Position numbers and translations under genes: made by a program. DNA of 64,000 bases from Billgrantia pellis (GTDB lineage Bacteria; Pseudomonadota; Gammaproteobacteria; Pseudomonadales; Halomonadaceae): positions 186,001 through 250,000 of the forward strand of contig NZ_VTPY01000001.1 of assembly GCF_008297955.1 (NCBI RefSeq), given 5' to 3'. Positions 20,408 to 29,494 of this stretch are shown here, piece after piece (within the stretch, counting starts at the first letter, position 1; every line of letters begins with the position of its first letter). The notes below the pieces were generated by a model. That model did not search any database. It saw only the letters and a program-made list of their open reading frames with translations, and had not been told where the DNA came from.

Positions 20408-21138
20408 GGAGCGGCCTCGCCGGCTCCCGGTAAAGAAGCGATATCGCAAAGCAGCATGATTAGCTGATTCGCCAAGGCATCCGGTCGCGTCAACATCGGG
20501 CAGTGACCGTTGTCGGCGAGGAGCAGGTCAGCCTCCCGTTGGGCTGTCTGGCCTGCCAGCCTGTCCCGCTCGCCGATCATGCGACGGACCGGGCAGGGCG
20601 GTGCCCCGAGCGGCTCGGAGAGATCGAGTTGCGCCAGCCAGTCGAGGCCCAAGGCCAGCGTTTCATACGAAGCGCTGGGGTGACGACCCATCAAGCCGAG
20701 CAGACGGCGATGGGCCGAGCGCGAAGAAGGCTCCCCCTGTAGCTGCCAGCGCAGGAAGTGTTGCCAGGTGGCATGGGGCTCGCGTTCGAAGGCTCGGCGA
20801 AAGGTAGCCAATTCCGCTGGCGTTACGCCGTCTTCGCTGCAGAAGCGGTATCCGGCTCCTATCAGTATCAGAGCGCGAGGTGCCGGCAGGTGCGCCAGCA
20901 ATGCGCCGGCAAGCAGGCCGCCGAGCGACCAGCCGACCCAGACGGCATTATCCGGCAGGTCATGGCGCATTGCGCTTGCCAGCTCGGCCAGCGTCGCCGG
21001 TGCCGCTTCGCCGACGCGGTTGCCGTAGCCCGGCCAGTCGGGAGCGCGCACCTCGACGCCTGACGGCCAGTAAGGGGTAAGCGGCTGCCAGATCCTGGCA
21101 TCGATGCCCCAGCCCGAGAGCAGTACGAGCTGGGTCAT
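20404..21138 (-). CDS. bioH: Pimeloyl-ACP methyl ester carboxylesterase BioH
   Basis: Alpha/beta hydrolase that removes the methyl ester from pimeloyl-ACP methyl ester, ending chain extension. The N-terminal LVLLSGWGIDARIW segment, the nucleophile elbow GWSLGG and a late histidine in LLLADNGHCPML fit a Ser-His-Asp hydrolase of BioH type. Start ATG 21138 overlaps the bioF stop, giving 244 residues. Position between bioF and bioC supports BioH over a generic esterase. Confidence 0.93.
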   Translation of the reverse strand: MTQLVLLSGWGIDARIWQPLTPYWPSGVEVRAPDWPGYGNRVGEAAPATLAELASAMRHDLPDNAVWVGWSLGGLLAGALLAHLPAPRALILIGAGYRFCSEDGVTPAELATFRRAFEREPHATWQHFLRWQLQGEPSSRSAHRRLLGLMGRHPSASYETLALGLDWLAQLDLSEPLGAPPCPVRRMIGERDRLAGQTAQREADLLLADNGHCPMLTRPDALANQLIMLLCDIASLPGAGEAAP

Positions 21139-22289
21139 GGCGCTTCCTCCCGCTGTAGGCGTGAGAGGTTTTCCAGCAGCCGGTCCAGCGCCGCCCGATC
21201 GTGCTTGGCGCAAAGGGTAATGCGTAGCCGGGCCTCGCCGCGTGGCACGGTGGGAGGCCGAATGGCGCCGACCGCCAGGCCCGCCTCATGCAGATCGGCG
21301 GCCCAGTGCATGACCCGCTCGGTGTCGGCCAGCATGAGCGGCTGGATGGGCGTGAACGAATCGGCCAACGGTAGCCCGAGCAGGGCCGCCTCATGGCGGA
21401 AGTAGCCGATGGCGTCACGCAGGCGCTCGCGACGCTCCGGTTCGCTGGCTAGTATGTCGAGCGATGCAAGGGTGGCGGCGGCCACGCCGGGCGGCTGGGC
21501 GGTGGTAAAGACATAGGGACGGGCGAACTGGATCAGATGCTCGGTCAGCGCCTCGCTGCCGGCAACGAAGGCGCCTCCGGTCCCCAGCGCCTTGCCCAGG
21601 GTGCCCACCAGTATCGGGACGCGCTCGACATCATGGGCACGGCCAACGCAGCCGTCGCCGTGAGCGCCGAGCACCCCCAGGCCATGGGCATCGTCGATCA
21701 TCAGCCAGGCGTCGTGCCGGGCGCTGAGGTCCGCCAGTGCGCCGACATTGGCGACGTCGCCGTCCATGCTGAACACACCATCGCTGACCACGAGCTTGGC
21801 TGCCTTGGCCGGTGTCCGGGCGAGCAGGCGCTCGAGATCGTCGTGGTCACGATGATGAAAGCGCCGCGAGCGGGCTCCCGACAGCTTGGCGCCGTCGAGC
21901 AGCGAGGCGTGGTTGAGACGGTCCTGAAAGACGTGTGTGGCATCGTCGCACAGGGCTTGCAGCGTCCCAAGGTTGGCCATGTAGCCGGTGGAGAAGAGCA
22001 GCGCACGGGGACGTCCGACGAGTTCGGCCAAGCGCCGCTCGAGGACGTCATGCACTTCCAGATGGCCGCTGACCAGGTGCGAAGCCGCTGCCCCGCTACC
22101 AAAGCGGCGTGCCCCTTCCGCCTGGGCCTCGGCCAGTCGAGGGTCATTGGCCAGGCCAAGGTAGTCGTTGCCGGCAAAGTCGACCAGATCGGTGCCGCGC
22201 GTGCGTCGTTCGCGCCACAGGCCTTGGCCACGGCGCTCGGCCGCGGCCTCGGCGAGGCGCTGGGGCCACGCGGTCGAAAGCGTCGACAT
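21135..22289 (-). CDS. bioF: 8-amino-7-oxononanoate synthase BioF
   Basis: PLP enzyme condensing pimeloyl-ACP with L-alanine to KAPA. DFAGNDYLGLANDPRL near the N-terminus, FSTGYMANLGTLQAL, MIDDAHGLGVLGAHG and the Schiff-base lysine in GTLGKALGTGGAFV are typical. The length of 384 matches the family. The start at ATG 22289 lies four bases after the bioB stop. Confidence 0.96.
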   Translation of the reverse strand: MSTLSTAWPQRLAEAAAERRGQGLWRERRTRGTDLVDFAGNDYLGLANDPRLAEAQAEGARRFGSGAAASHLVSGHLEVHDVLERRLAELVGRPRALLFSTGYMANLGTLQALCDDATHVFQDRLNHASLLDGAKLSGARSRRFHHRDHDDLERLLARTPAKAAKLVVSDGVFSMDGDVANVGALADLSARHDAWLMIDDAHGLGVLGAHGDGCVGRAHDVERVPILVGTLGKALGTGGAFVAGSEALTEHLIQFARPYVFTTAQPPGVAAATLASLDILASEPERRERLRDAIGYFRHEAALLGLPLADSFTPIQPLMLADTERVMHWAADLHEAGLAVGAIRPPTVPRGEARLRITLCAKHDRAALDRLLENLSRLQREEAP

Positions 22290-22293
22290 CGGC

Positions 22294-23394
22294 TCAGGCC
22301 TGGGTCGCGTCGTAGGCCAGCGCCGCGCTGCGGGCCTGCTGCGACTGGTGCGCCACGGCAGTCTCGAGTGCGGCCTGCTGCGCATCGTCGCCATGACAGG
22401 TGCTGCGCCGCTCGGGATGCAGGCCGAGCTTGGCGAACAGGGCCTTGTCGCGAGCGGCCTGAGGGTTGCCGGTAGTCAACAGCTTGTCGCCGTAGAAGAT
22501 GGAGTTGGCCCCGGCGAGGAAGGCCAGCGCCTGGGTCGACTCGTTCATCTGCTCGCGACCCGCGGAGAGACGCACGTGGCTGGCTGGCATCAATATGCGT
22601 GCCACGGCGATGGCGCGTATTAACTCGATGGGGTCGAGATCTTCCACATCCTCCAGTGGCGTGCCGGGCACCTTGACCAGCATGTTGATCGGCACCGACT
22701 CGGGATGCGGATCGAGCCTGGCCAACTGCTGCAGCAGGGCGGCGCGATCGCGGGGGGCCTCGCCCATGCCGAGAATGCCGCCCGAGCAGACCTTCATGCC
22801 TGCCTCGCGAACGTTGGCCAGGGTCTCCAGGCGATCGGCATAGGTGCGGGTGGTGATGATCTCGCCATAGTATTCCGGCGAGGTGTCGAGATTGTGGTTG
22901 TAGTAATCGAGGCCGGCCTCGGCCAGACGGCTTGCCTGGTCCGCGTCGACCATGCCCAGCGTCATGCAGGTCTCGAGACCCAATGCCTTGACCTGGCGCA
23001 CCATCTCCATCACCACGGTCAGGTCTTTCTCGCGCGGGCTGCGCCAAGCAGCACCCATGCAGAAGCGACTGGCGCCAGCCTCTTGGGCGGCCTTGGCCTG
23101 GGCGACCACCTTCTCGATCTCGAGCAGTTTTTCCTTGTCCAGGCCGGTGGCGTAGTGGCCCGATTGAGGGCAATACTTGCAGTCCTCCGGGCAGGCGCCG
23201 GTCTTGATCGACAGCAGCGTGGACACCTGCACGGCATTGGCATCGAAGTGGGCCCGGTGGACCTGCTGGGCTCGGAACAGCAAATCGTTGAAAGGGAGCG
23301 CGAAGAGCGCCTCGATCTCGGCCAGCGACCAGTCGTGACGGATCATGGCCTGACGGGACACATCGTACGTATTGGCGTGCTGGGCGTCGGGCAT
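22294..23394 (-). CDS. bioB: Biotin synthase BioB
   Basis: Radical-SAM enzyme that inserts sulfur into dethiobiotin. The [4Fe-4S] cysteines are Cys68, Cys72 and Cys75 ([10 protein letters not shown]). [23 protein letters not shown], and [19 protein letters not shown] near the C-terminus match BioB. ATG 23394 gives 366 residues. It is the first gene of the bioBFHCD unit, and a BirA-like operator lies 15 bases upstream of its start. Confidence 0.97.
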   Translation of the reverse strand: MPDAQHANTYDVSRQAMIRHDWSLAEIEALFALPFNDLLFRAQQVHRAHFDANAVQVSTLLSIKTGACPEDCKYCPQSGHYATGLDKEKLLEIEKVVAQAKAAQEAGASRFCMGAAWRSPREKDLTVVMEMVRQVKALGLETCMTLGMVDADQASRLAEAGLDYYNHNLDTSPEYYGEIITTRTYADRLETLANVREAGMKVCSGGILGMGEAPRDRAALLQQLARLDPHPESVPINMLVKVPGTPLEDVEDLDPIELIRAIAVARILMPASHVRLSAGREQMNESTQALAFLAGANSIFYGDKLLTTGNPQAARDKALFAKLGLHPERRSTCHGDDAQQAALETAVAHQSQQARSAALAYDATQA

Positions 23395-23408
23395 AGGGGC
23401 CTCGCTTG

Positions 23409-23440
23409 TTGTCAACCTAATGAAGACGTTGGGTTGACTG
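23409..23440 (-). promoter_or_regulatory. Candidate BirA (biotin repressor) operator
   Basis: TTGTCAACC and GGTTGACTG form an inverted repeat (GTCAACC arms) separated by 14 bases, close to the known BirA operator pattern TTGTnAACC-N14-16-GGTTnACAA. It sits between the bioB promoter and the bioB start, overlapping the expected transcription start, as needed for repression by BirA-biotinyl-AMP. Confidence 0.75.
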
Positions 23441-23443
23441 GCG

Positions 23444-23471
23444 AGGTTACGCGAAACGCTCCGACTGTCAA
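23444..23471 (-). promoter_or_regulatory. Promoter of the bioBFHCD operon
   Basis: On the minus strand a consensus TTGACA (23471-23466) and TAACCT (23449-23444) are 16 bases apart. Transcription would begin within the BirA-like operator at 23409-23440. Confidence 0.65.
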
Positions 23472-23549
23472 CTCTTGTCGTATAGAAGGGTTCACGGTGC
23501 ATCGCGTTGGAACGCTGACCACACAGGACGGATCGCAGGGAGGCAGAGC

Positions 23550-24222
23550 ATGAAGACTCATCGCCGGCGAGGGCCCCTGGTACAGCGAGGCATGGCATGG
23601 CTGGCGCCCCTGTGTCGCGGTATCGACGCAACGCTTCGTCAAGCGATGCCGGGGCGCTGCGGTTTCTGCCTGGCGACGGCCGAACGGGATCGCCCCTGGT
23701 GCCAGGCCTGCTTCGAGTCGCTGCCTTGGAACCAGCCGGCCTGCCCAGGCTGTGCCGAGCCGCAGCCATCGGGATCGCTGGCGGAGCGGCACTGCGGCCG
23801 GTGCCTGCAACGACCCCCAGCCTTCGTGCGCGCCCGCGTGGCGCTGCGCTACGAGGGCGATGTGGCGCGATTGATGAAGCGATTCAAGTTTCACGCCTCC
23901 CCCCGCGCCGGCACGAGGCTACTGGAACTGCTCGAACTCAGCCTGTCACGGGAGGTTCCGGCATGGCCGGAGGCGCTCGTACCGGTGCCTTTGCATCCCA
24001 GGCGTGCCTGGGAGCGCGGCTTCGATCAGGCCGACTGGCTGGCCAGGCGCCTGGCATCGCGTCACGGCCTGGCGCTGGCGCGTGCGCAGCGGCGCCAGCA
24101 TACCCGCTCGCAGCGCGGTCTTGATCGTGCCGAGCGTTACCACAACCTGCGCGGGGGCTCGTGGTCAAGGGAACACTGCCGTCCCGCGTGGCGCTGCTCG
24201 ACGATGTGATGTCCGCTACCTA
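23550..24222 (+). pseudogene. comF: Left comF copy: frameshifted and truncated
   Basis: ComF-family phosphoribosyltransferase-like DNA uptake protein, inactive here. The N-terminal zinc-finger region ([19 protein letters not shown]) and most of the PRTase fold remain. One T is missing near 24159 compared with the right-hand copy (GGCTCG versus GGCTTCG), so the frame shifts and ends at 24209. Even ignoring that, homology stops around 24222 just after LLDDVM, inside the PRPP-binding motif, and a stop follows. AT-rich DNA begins at this point. The intact copy is at 31557-32333. The start is ATG 23550 after GAGGCAG. Confidence 0.9.
24010..24077 (+). repeat. Direct repeat, left copy (comF internal, 68 bases)
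   Basis: These 68 bases match 32026-32093 without mismatch, in the same orientation. Flanking comF sequence is also similar but with scattered differences. This is the longest identical stretch I found between the two comF copies that bracket the island. Confidence 0.85.
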
Positions 24223-24307
24223 AGGTGCAACTTTACATCTCTTGCTTGTGTTCTATTAAACCCTTTAAAAACAAAATCTTATCCGCCTGGCATGGTGGAA
24301 GAACATA

Positions 24308-24336
24308 TTGCGGTTACAAAAAAATAACACTAGTAT
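24308..24336 (+). promoter_or_regulatory. Candidate promoter of the island gene set
   Basis: TTGCGG at 24308-24313 and TAGTAT at 24331-24336 are 17 bases apart, about 39 bases ahead of the first island start codon. The 165 bases between comF and that gene hold nothing else I can recognise. Confidence 0.5.
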
Positions 24337-24374
24337 GGGAAAAGTCTAAGTCAAAAACACTAAGGGGGACTGTT

Positions 24375-24713
24375 ATGTTTATAGATAGTGTTGTGGCAGG
24401 AGTGGTAGCAAACATAGTTTGCGAAACTACTAAGAAAGGTTTTTCGCTTACAAAAGACTATTTGGTGAGAGAGCTTGCTAAAGCTATCAAGGCAGATCAA
24501 GCGAAGCTGGAGCATGTGGCAGATGAGATAGTTAAAATAGACCAAAGGGAGGATTTGGAAGAGCTAAATGAAAAAGGAGTAATAAAAAGAATGTCTAAAT
24601 ACCCTGAGCTTGTCGAGCTGTTGAATACTATTAAACAAGAAAATGTTCAAAATATAACAAATCAGTATCACTTTGGGAATGGTGATAATGTTGGTGGCGA
24701 CAAATATTGCTAG
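24375..24713 (+). CDS. Small helical protein with C-terminal GDNVGGDKY motif
   Basis: Function unknown. ATG 24375 follows AAGGGGGA and gives 112 residues; an in-frame upstream extension to 24225 lacks a ribosome site and looks non-coding. The N-terminus (FIDSVVAGVVANIVCETT) is hydrophobic or amphipathic. A charged helical middle follows, then NITNQYHF and the terminal GNGDNVGGDKY (101-111). The next protein starts with a very similar GGDNVAGNKYE after a 15-base gap, so the two are probably coupled and may share an assembly interface. Similar GDNVxGDK-type motifs recur in bacterial conflict-system proteins, but no activity can be assigned. Confidence 0.75.
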   Translation: MFIDSVVAGVVANIVCETTKKGFSLTKDYLVRELAKAIKADQAKLEHVADEIVKIDQREDLEELNEKGVIKRMSKYPELVELLNTIKQENVQNITNQYHFGNGDNVGGDKYC

Positions 24714-24728
24714 CAAAGGAATGCTCTC

Positions 24729-27700
24729 ATGTTAAGAATTTTCCGTAACCTGTTCCAGTTCAGCTTTAGAGGGGGTGATAATGTTGCGGGCAATAAGTAT
24801 GAGCTCCAAGACCTCATGCCGGATGACCTGAAAGAATTATCTATTGAAGTTTTTTCCGATATTGGTAAAGGTGATGTTAAAAGTGCAAAAACGAGAATTC
24901 ACACAATAGAAAGCACCGGTAGGCTTGGAAAAGATTCCCAGCCTTTTTTAGATGCTTTAAATCTTATCTCTGGCTTAACGGATAAGTCTGAAGCAGAGTC
25001 GATACAACCAAGAATATCAAGGGTATACACAGAGTCCAGAAGCCCTAAAGTAAAAGATATGTTTCTTGCAGCCTTGATTCGGCTGAGGCTGGTTCTAAAA
25101 AATGAAGAGGGTGCTATTGATGCTTTTAAAAATGCAGAAAACCCAGGATTCTTGTCACGGTGTCAATACCTAGAGTTTTTGGCAAGTAAGGAAGAGCTCG
25201 AAACCGAGAGCAACAGCTCTCATTATACGGATGTAGAGATGCTTTCTGTCGTCAGAGGGCTTCTTAGGATTGAGGACTCAGCAACAGCATTAAAAGTTTC
25301 TCGTAAGGCTAAAAATACATATCAAACTCATGATTTTGAAGTTGTATATTTGCAGGCTTTATACAAGAAGTTGATAGCTGAGATAGAGGGTCGTGCTTTT
25401 TGGTTTGTAGAGAAAAGCAAAAAAGATCAAATATTGCAGATTAGTCATGCACTGCAAAAGTTGATTGAAGATACCGAAGGGCAAGACAAAAGGCTTTTTA
25501 ACATGGCCATACCTCTCCTTTCTTATTCTGCCTCAGCGAGTCAGATTCTCAACGATATATGCTGGAAATATATTGATAAATGGAAGGATGAATTTAAGGA
25601 AGCCGCTGCCTTATTGCATGCTACCGAAAATAAAAATTATGATGGTTTAGAAGGCGATATAAAGAGGAATTTCTTGCTTTTGGAAAGCGAGTCGGCTAGA
25701 AAAGAGCTGAAAGCAAAGGTTCTAGCTGAAGAGAAATTGGATATTGTAGATGCATTGCTAGCAATTGATGTTTTAGATTCAAGTGTGATCGATGAAATTG
25801 TTGCAAATAAAGTTTCAGTTATTTCCGACGACGAGACAGTAGTTCGGTTTGTTATTTTGTTGATGCATTCTGCTACATCTCTAGATTATAAGATGAAGAA
25901 TAAGCATGTAATGCCAGAGCTTGTTCAAAATTTTCATGATATAGGTGGTGATTTCAATAAAATTAACCCTTGGCTTATCGCCAAGCTGGTTAGTAACCTG
26001 AACCGTCATGAGCTTTATAGTGAAACATGCGGAATATTAGGTGATTTACTTCCTCTTGAAAGCCCATGGCTGTCTCCTGTAATGAAGGAGTATCTTGTTG
26101 CACTCTATAACAGCAGTCAGTATCGAAGCTTTCATAAATTGCTAACAAAACTACATAATGATGCACAAGATTCAAGTTTTTATTGGTCGTTGAAATCTCA
26201 TTATCAAGCAAATAAAGGTGAGCTTGACAAAGCCCTAAATTCAATTGATAAAGCTATTGCACTGAACAAAGCATCCTCTCAACTACTCCTGCAAAAAGCT
26301 AGAATATTGATAAGGCTTGATAAAGGGGTTGGTGAGTTTTTAGATGCGATAGATGTTTCTATAATTAGCATTGATGATGATGACTCGCTCCAGCTTCTAG
26401 CGATGATGCATCATTTTGTGAATTTTTCTAAAGTTGAACAAGTGGTCGTTGACCTTTTCTTACGCGAACCAGTTAAAGCTGCAAAAGTGGTAAGTGGTCT
26501 ATACCTTGGATATAGCATTGCACATCGGACCTCAAATGATTTTGATCCGAAGCCTGAGAATGTAGGAGATGCCATTGTTGGAGTAGTATACAGGAAAGGA
26601 AATAAATCAATTCAGGCTATTATCGTCAATGACGAAAGCTACCCTGTTAATCAGTATGTGTTGAGCTCTAGCTCCAATTTGGCAAAAATACTAATGGCTC
26701 TTAAGCCGGGGGGTGTTGATAAGACGTGGGTTGAGGACATAACACTTTTGGAAAAAACCCCACCTTATGTTGCTGCTTTCCGCATATCTTGTGAAATAAG
26801 GCAGGAAATGAACGATGGAAGTGATGCATTTTTCATGCTTCAAGTTCCAAAGGGTGGTGATGAGCTTGTTGCTTTCATGGAGGAAAGCCTTAAGAGGCTC
26901 ACACCAAGAAGAAATGAAGAAATATTCAGTGACGTTAATATACCTTTGCTGATGAAAGGTAATGCAATAAATTCACAAGATCCATGCAAGGCGGCACTTG
27001 AATTATTTACAGATCCTGCTATCCCCAAATTGGTTATTCCAGTTGAAACACCGAGTCAAGAATCTCTTGAATATATAGCTGATGCCTACACTGTTATTTA
27101 TGCCTGTTTGGCTGGGTTGTCAAAGGGATTGTGTGAAAGCAAAATAAAAATCACTGAAGAAACCAAATCTTTGCTGAAGGAATCGGTTGAAAATATAGTT
27201 TCTTCAGACTACATGACTGTTGGCCTAAACGAGCAAGGACGGCTGTATAGGACATTAGGTGAGGATATCGAAAGAGAGTATGAATATTTTGTTTCTGGGC
27301 TAAGAAAATTTTTATCTCAAGTTGAGGTTATAGAAGGGGCAAAAATTCTAGAGTCTGACTTTCCTCATGACTTGAATGTTTTAAAAGATGGCATAGATAG
27401 GACTGTGCTTCAGACCATTATGGCATGCCATTCTTATAATTTAACTTGGCTGACAATTGATAATGCTATTGGTAGCCTAGTTGAGAGATATGGTATCGAC
27501 GTTTATCCCATGCACATCTTAGCTACCAAAATCTTATCTAATGAAAAATTAGATACACGGTTGCATGGTTTAAAATTGCATGCTTTTTCTGGCCTCCCCT
27601 TTCCGGTTTATAACGAAGACATTGTAGATCTCCTTGTTAGGTTTGACTATGTTAGCCTGTCAATTCTTAAGAAAATATTCGAAAGACATGAGGCTTCTGT

Positions 27701-28040
27701 TCTGAATAATAAAGGGCTGCGATCTGCTCTTGACTCGATTCCGCTATATATTATTTACAAGCTGGGGAGAGAGGAAGATGTAAGAGTATATGAAATTGCT
27801 ATTTCTCTCTTAAACACTGTTTTCCGTCTCCAGATATCAAAAAAGGATGGAACTTCTGCCGAGTATAAAATGGCTATGTCAATTAAGGAGTCGGCATTTA
27901 AAGCACGTAGGGCTGACATCAATGTAACTCGGCTAAATCCTTTTTATGAAAATTTTGTTTTTGGCCACTTTCTTGATCGTCAGGCAATTATTGAATATTT
28001 GCATGATAAGCAGGCTGCTCCTTATGAGCATAGCTCTTAA
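24729..28040 (+). CDS. Large TPR-like protein with GreA-C-like and PIN-like regions
   Basis: An 1103-residue protein resembling the TPR-GreAB-C-PIN architecture known from predicted prokaryotic conflict systems. In order: GGDNVAGNKYE at 15-25; a long alpha-solenoid with a clear TPR near 480-530 (GELDKALNSIDKAIALN); a beta-rich GreA/GreB C-terminal-like region at about 600-690 (VGDAIVGVVYRKGNKS); and a PIN-like region at about 763-937 with acidic positions in KDGIDRTVLQ and TWLTIDNAI. The usual first PIN aspartate is not obvious, so RNase activity is uncertain. A helical tail of about 160 residues follows. Domain calls are from reading alone and moderate in confidence; the gene itself is certain. 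Strong AT-rich codon use marks it as foreign. Confidence 0.8.
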   Translation: MLRIFRNLFQFSFRGGDNVAGNKYELQDLMPDDLKELSIEVFSDIGKGDVKSAKTRIHTIESTGRLGKDSQPFLDALNLISGLTDKSEAESIQPRISRVYTESRSPKVKDMFLAALIRLRLVLKNEEGAIDAFKNAENPGFLSRCQYLEFLASKEELETESNSSHYTDVEMLSVVRGLLRIEDSATALKVSRKAKNTYQTHDFEVVYLQALYKKLIAEIEGRAFWFVEKSKKDQILQISHALQKLIEDTEGQDKRLFNMAIPLLSYSASASQILNDICWKYIDKWKDEFKEAAALLHATENKNYDGLEGDIKRNFLLLESESARKELKAKVLAEEKLDIVDALLAIDVLDSSVIDEIVANKVSVISDDETVVRFVILLMHSATSLDYKMKNKHVMPELVQNFHDIGGDFNKINPWLIAKLVSNLNRHELYSETCGILGDLLPLESPWLSPVMKEYLVALYNSSQYRSFHKLLTKLHNDAQDSSFYWSLKSHYQANKGELDKALNSIDKAIALNKASSQLLLQKARILIRLDKGVGEFLDAIDVSIISIDDDDSLQLLAMMHHFVNFSKVEQVVVDLFLREPVKAAKVVSGLYLGYSIAHRTSNDFDPKPENVGDAIVGVVYRKGNKSIQAIIVNDESYPVNQYVLSSSSNLAKILMALKPGGVDKTWVEDITLLEKTPPYVAAFRISCEIRQEMNDGSDAFFMLQVPKGGDELVAFMEESLKRLTPRRNEEIFSDVNIPLLMKGNAINSQDPCKAALELFTDPAIPKLVIPVETPSQESLEYIADAYTVIYACLAGLSKGLCESKIKITEETKSLLKESVENIVSSDYMTVGLNEQGRLYRTLGEDIEREYEYFVSGLRKFLSQVEVIEGAKILESDFPHDLNVLKDGIDRTVLQTIMACHSYNLTWLTIDNAIGSLVERYGIDVYPMHILATKILSNEKLDTRLHGLKLHAFSGLPFPVYNEDIVDLLVRFDYVSLSILKKIFERHEASVLNNKGLRSALDSIPLYIIYKLGREEDVRVYEIAISLLNTVFRLQISKKDGTSAEYKMAMSIKESAFKARRADINVTRLNPFYENFVFGHFLDRQAIIEYLHDKQAAPYEHSS

Positions 28041-28104
28041 TCTGAAGGCTTGAATAAAAAAAGAGGTGGTGAGTCCTGTATAGCTGAAAAGGAGAAGGTA
28101 GCCT

Positions 28105-29451
28105 ATGAAATTTTTTGGAAACAAAATTAACGGTCATTACCTTCGGGACGTTCTTCCCTCGTCTGATGACGAGATAGAGTTTGTCAAGGCAGCCATTGCC
28201 TATGGAAGCGATGCATCCACTCTTCTCCAAAACTGTCTTGATAACAAGCTTCGGCTCGATATCTGGATGCGATATGACCACACTGTTCCAGTGGCACCCG
28301 TTCTGCTAAGGAAATTGCTGGCAAACGTAGGGAATAATATCTTCTGCAACCTAGTGCCAGACATACTTCATTCCAAGGTGATCTGGTGGAAAGGCTATGG
28401 AGCATATATCGGCTCAGCCAACCTCACGGATAGGGCTTGGTTTACGAACATCGAGTTCGGTGTGTTCCTCAGTGAAGACGAGCTTTCTGCTGATGATGCA
28501 TTGTCAGAGCTAGAATTATTCTTTGAAAACTTGGCTTCGTTTGAAGAAATCTTTGAGTTGACGGAAGAGGTTGTAGTAGAGCAAGAAGCTCTACACAAGC
28601 TCAGGCAAGCCCAGCTGAAAGTAATTGATGAGGCTAGCCTTAAGAAGAGGAAGCATCAGGTATGGGAAGGACCAACCACTCACACGACCCCAGAGAAAGC
28701 CTATGATGCTCACAGAGCCCGTTTTATAAGGGAGTGGGGTAATGGCCTATCTTACCTGCGGAACATTGCTAGCAAGGCTCCTGACTACCGCCCTGCATGG
28801 CTCAATGAAGACGTTCCCCGAGCATGGCAGGCTGATCAGTTCCTACATGCCTACTACTACAATGAAGTGAAGGATGGGGCAAAGCATCCATACAATGACT
28901 TCTACAACAAAAATAAAGCCGATCCAGCCAAAGCCTTGCAAGATGGTCTCATTTGGTGGTCACGACTGCCAGAGCCACCTTCAGATGAAGACTACAACTG
29001 CCACCATAGAGCCCCGGTAATCCATGAGTTGCTGTCAAAAGAGAACATAGGCAACTTGACCGTCGAGGATTTTGCCGAGATCTGCAAAGCCAACCACTCC
29101 ACGGCGGACCATGTTAAACGTATGCGGTTAGAAGTTTTGGACATTGATGATGCCTATACGGCCCTGGATGGCCGTGTTGAAGCCTTCGCAGAGTGGTTGT
29201 GGACAAAGAAAAATCAATCAGGACAGACGATAAAGAACCTACTGATATACGTCATGGACTCAGGCAAGCCAGAAGATATCGTAGAAAGGCTTTTCGAGGC
29301 TGCGTATAGCTCGAAGCGAAAATTCCCTCATTTTGGTATCAACCAGATATCCGAGATGACTGGCTGGGCTAGGCCGGAGCTTTGTCCGCCTCGCAATGGT
29401 AGGACGAGTAAAGGACTGAGAGCTCTTGGGTATGATGTGAAAATTCATTGA
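28105..29451 (+). CDS. PLD-like (HKD) domain protein
   Basis: A 448-residue protein with one N-terminal phospholipase-D-type motif: His89-x-Lys91 in ILHSKVIWWKG and GSAN at 103-106. The fifth residue after Lys is Lys96 rather than the common Asp. Known relatives with one HKD motif dimerise to form the active site and include nucleases as well as lipases. The C-terminal half is Trp- and charge-rich and ends in a winged-helix-like FGINQISEMTGWARPELCP. It starts after AAGGAGAAGG, 64 bases past the large island gene. Its base composition is less AT-rich than its neighbours. The last ~75 codons recur in decayed form at 31250-31476. Confidence 0.82.
   Translation: MKFFGNKINGHYLRDVLPSSDDEIEFVKAAIAYGSDASTLLQNCLDNKLRLDIWMRYDHTVPVAPVLLRKLLANVGNNIFCNLVPDILHSKVIWWKGYGAYIGSANLTDRAWFTNIEFGVFLSEDELSADDALSELELFFENLASFEEIFELTEEVVVEQEALHKLRQAQLKVIDEASLKKRKHQVWEGPTTHTTPEKAYDAHRARFIREWGNGLSYLRNIASKAPDYRPAWLNEDVPRAWQADQFLHAYYYNEVKDGAKHPYNDFYNKNKADPAKALQDGLIWWSRLPEPPSDEDYNCHHRAPVIHELLSKENIGNLTVEDFAEICKANHSTADHVKRMRLEVLDIDDAYTALDGRVEAFAEWLWTKKNQSGQTIKNLLIYVMDSGKPEDIVERLFEAAYSSKRKFPHFGINQISEMTGWARPELCPPRNGRTSKGLRALGYDVKIH
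29225..29451 (+). repeat. Direct repeat A: 3' end of the PLD-like gene
   Basis: This 3' portion of the PLD-like gene is repeated downstream of the HEPN gene at 31250-31476. The distal ~130 bases are nearly identical and the proximal part is diverged. The two repeats bracket exactly one gene, at 29495-31216. Confidence 0.85.
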
Positions 29452-29494
29452 TTTTGTTAATTAAAATCTTTCTATTTTTTTAAAAGGTGACTCT

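Noticed and set aside
23475-24209. Left comF frame as a functional 244-residue ComF
   Set aside because: The last ~18 residues are out of frame compared with the intact copy and the PRPP motif is incomplete.
24225-24374. N-terminal extension of the first island protein back to 24225
   Set aside because: The extra 50 residues have no ribosome site and overlap the promoter candidate; ATG 24375 has a strong AAGGGGGA ahead of it.
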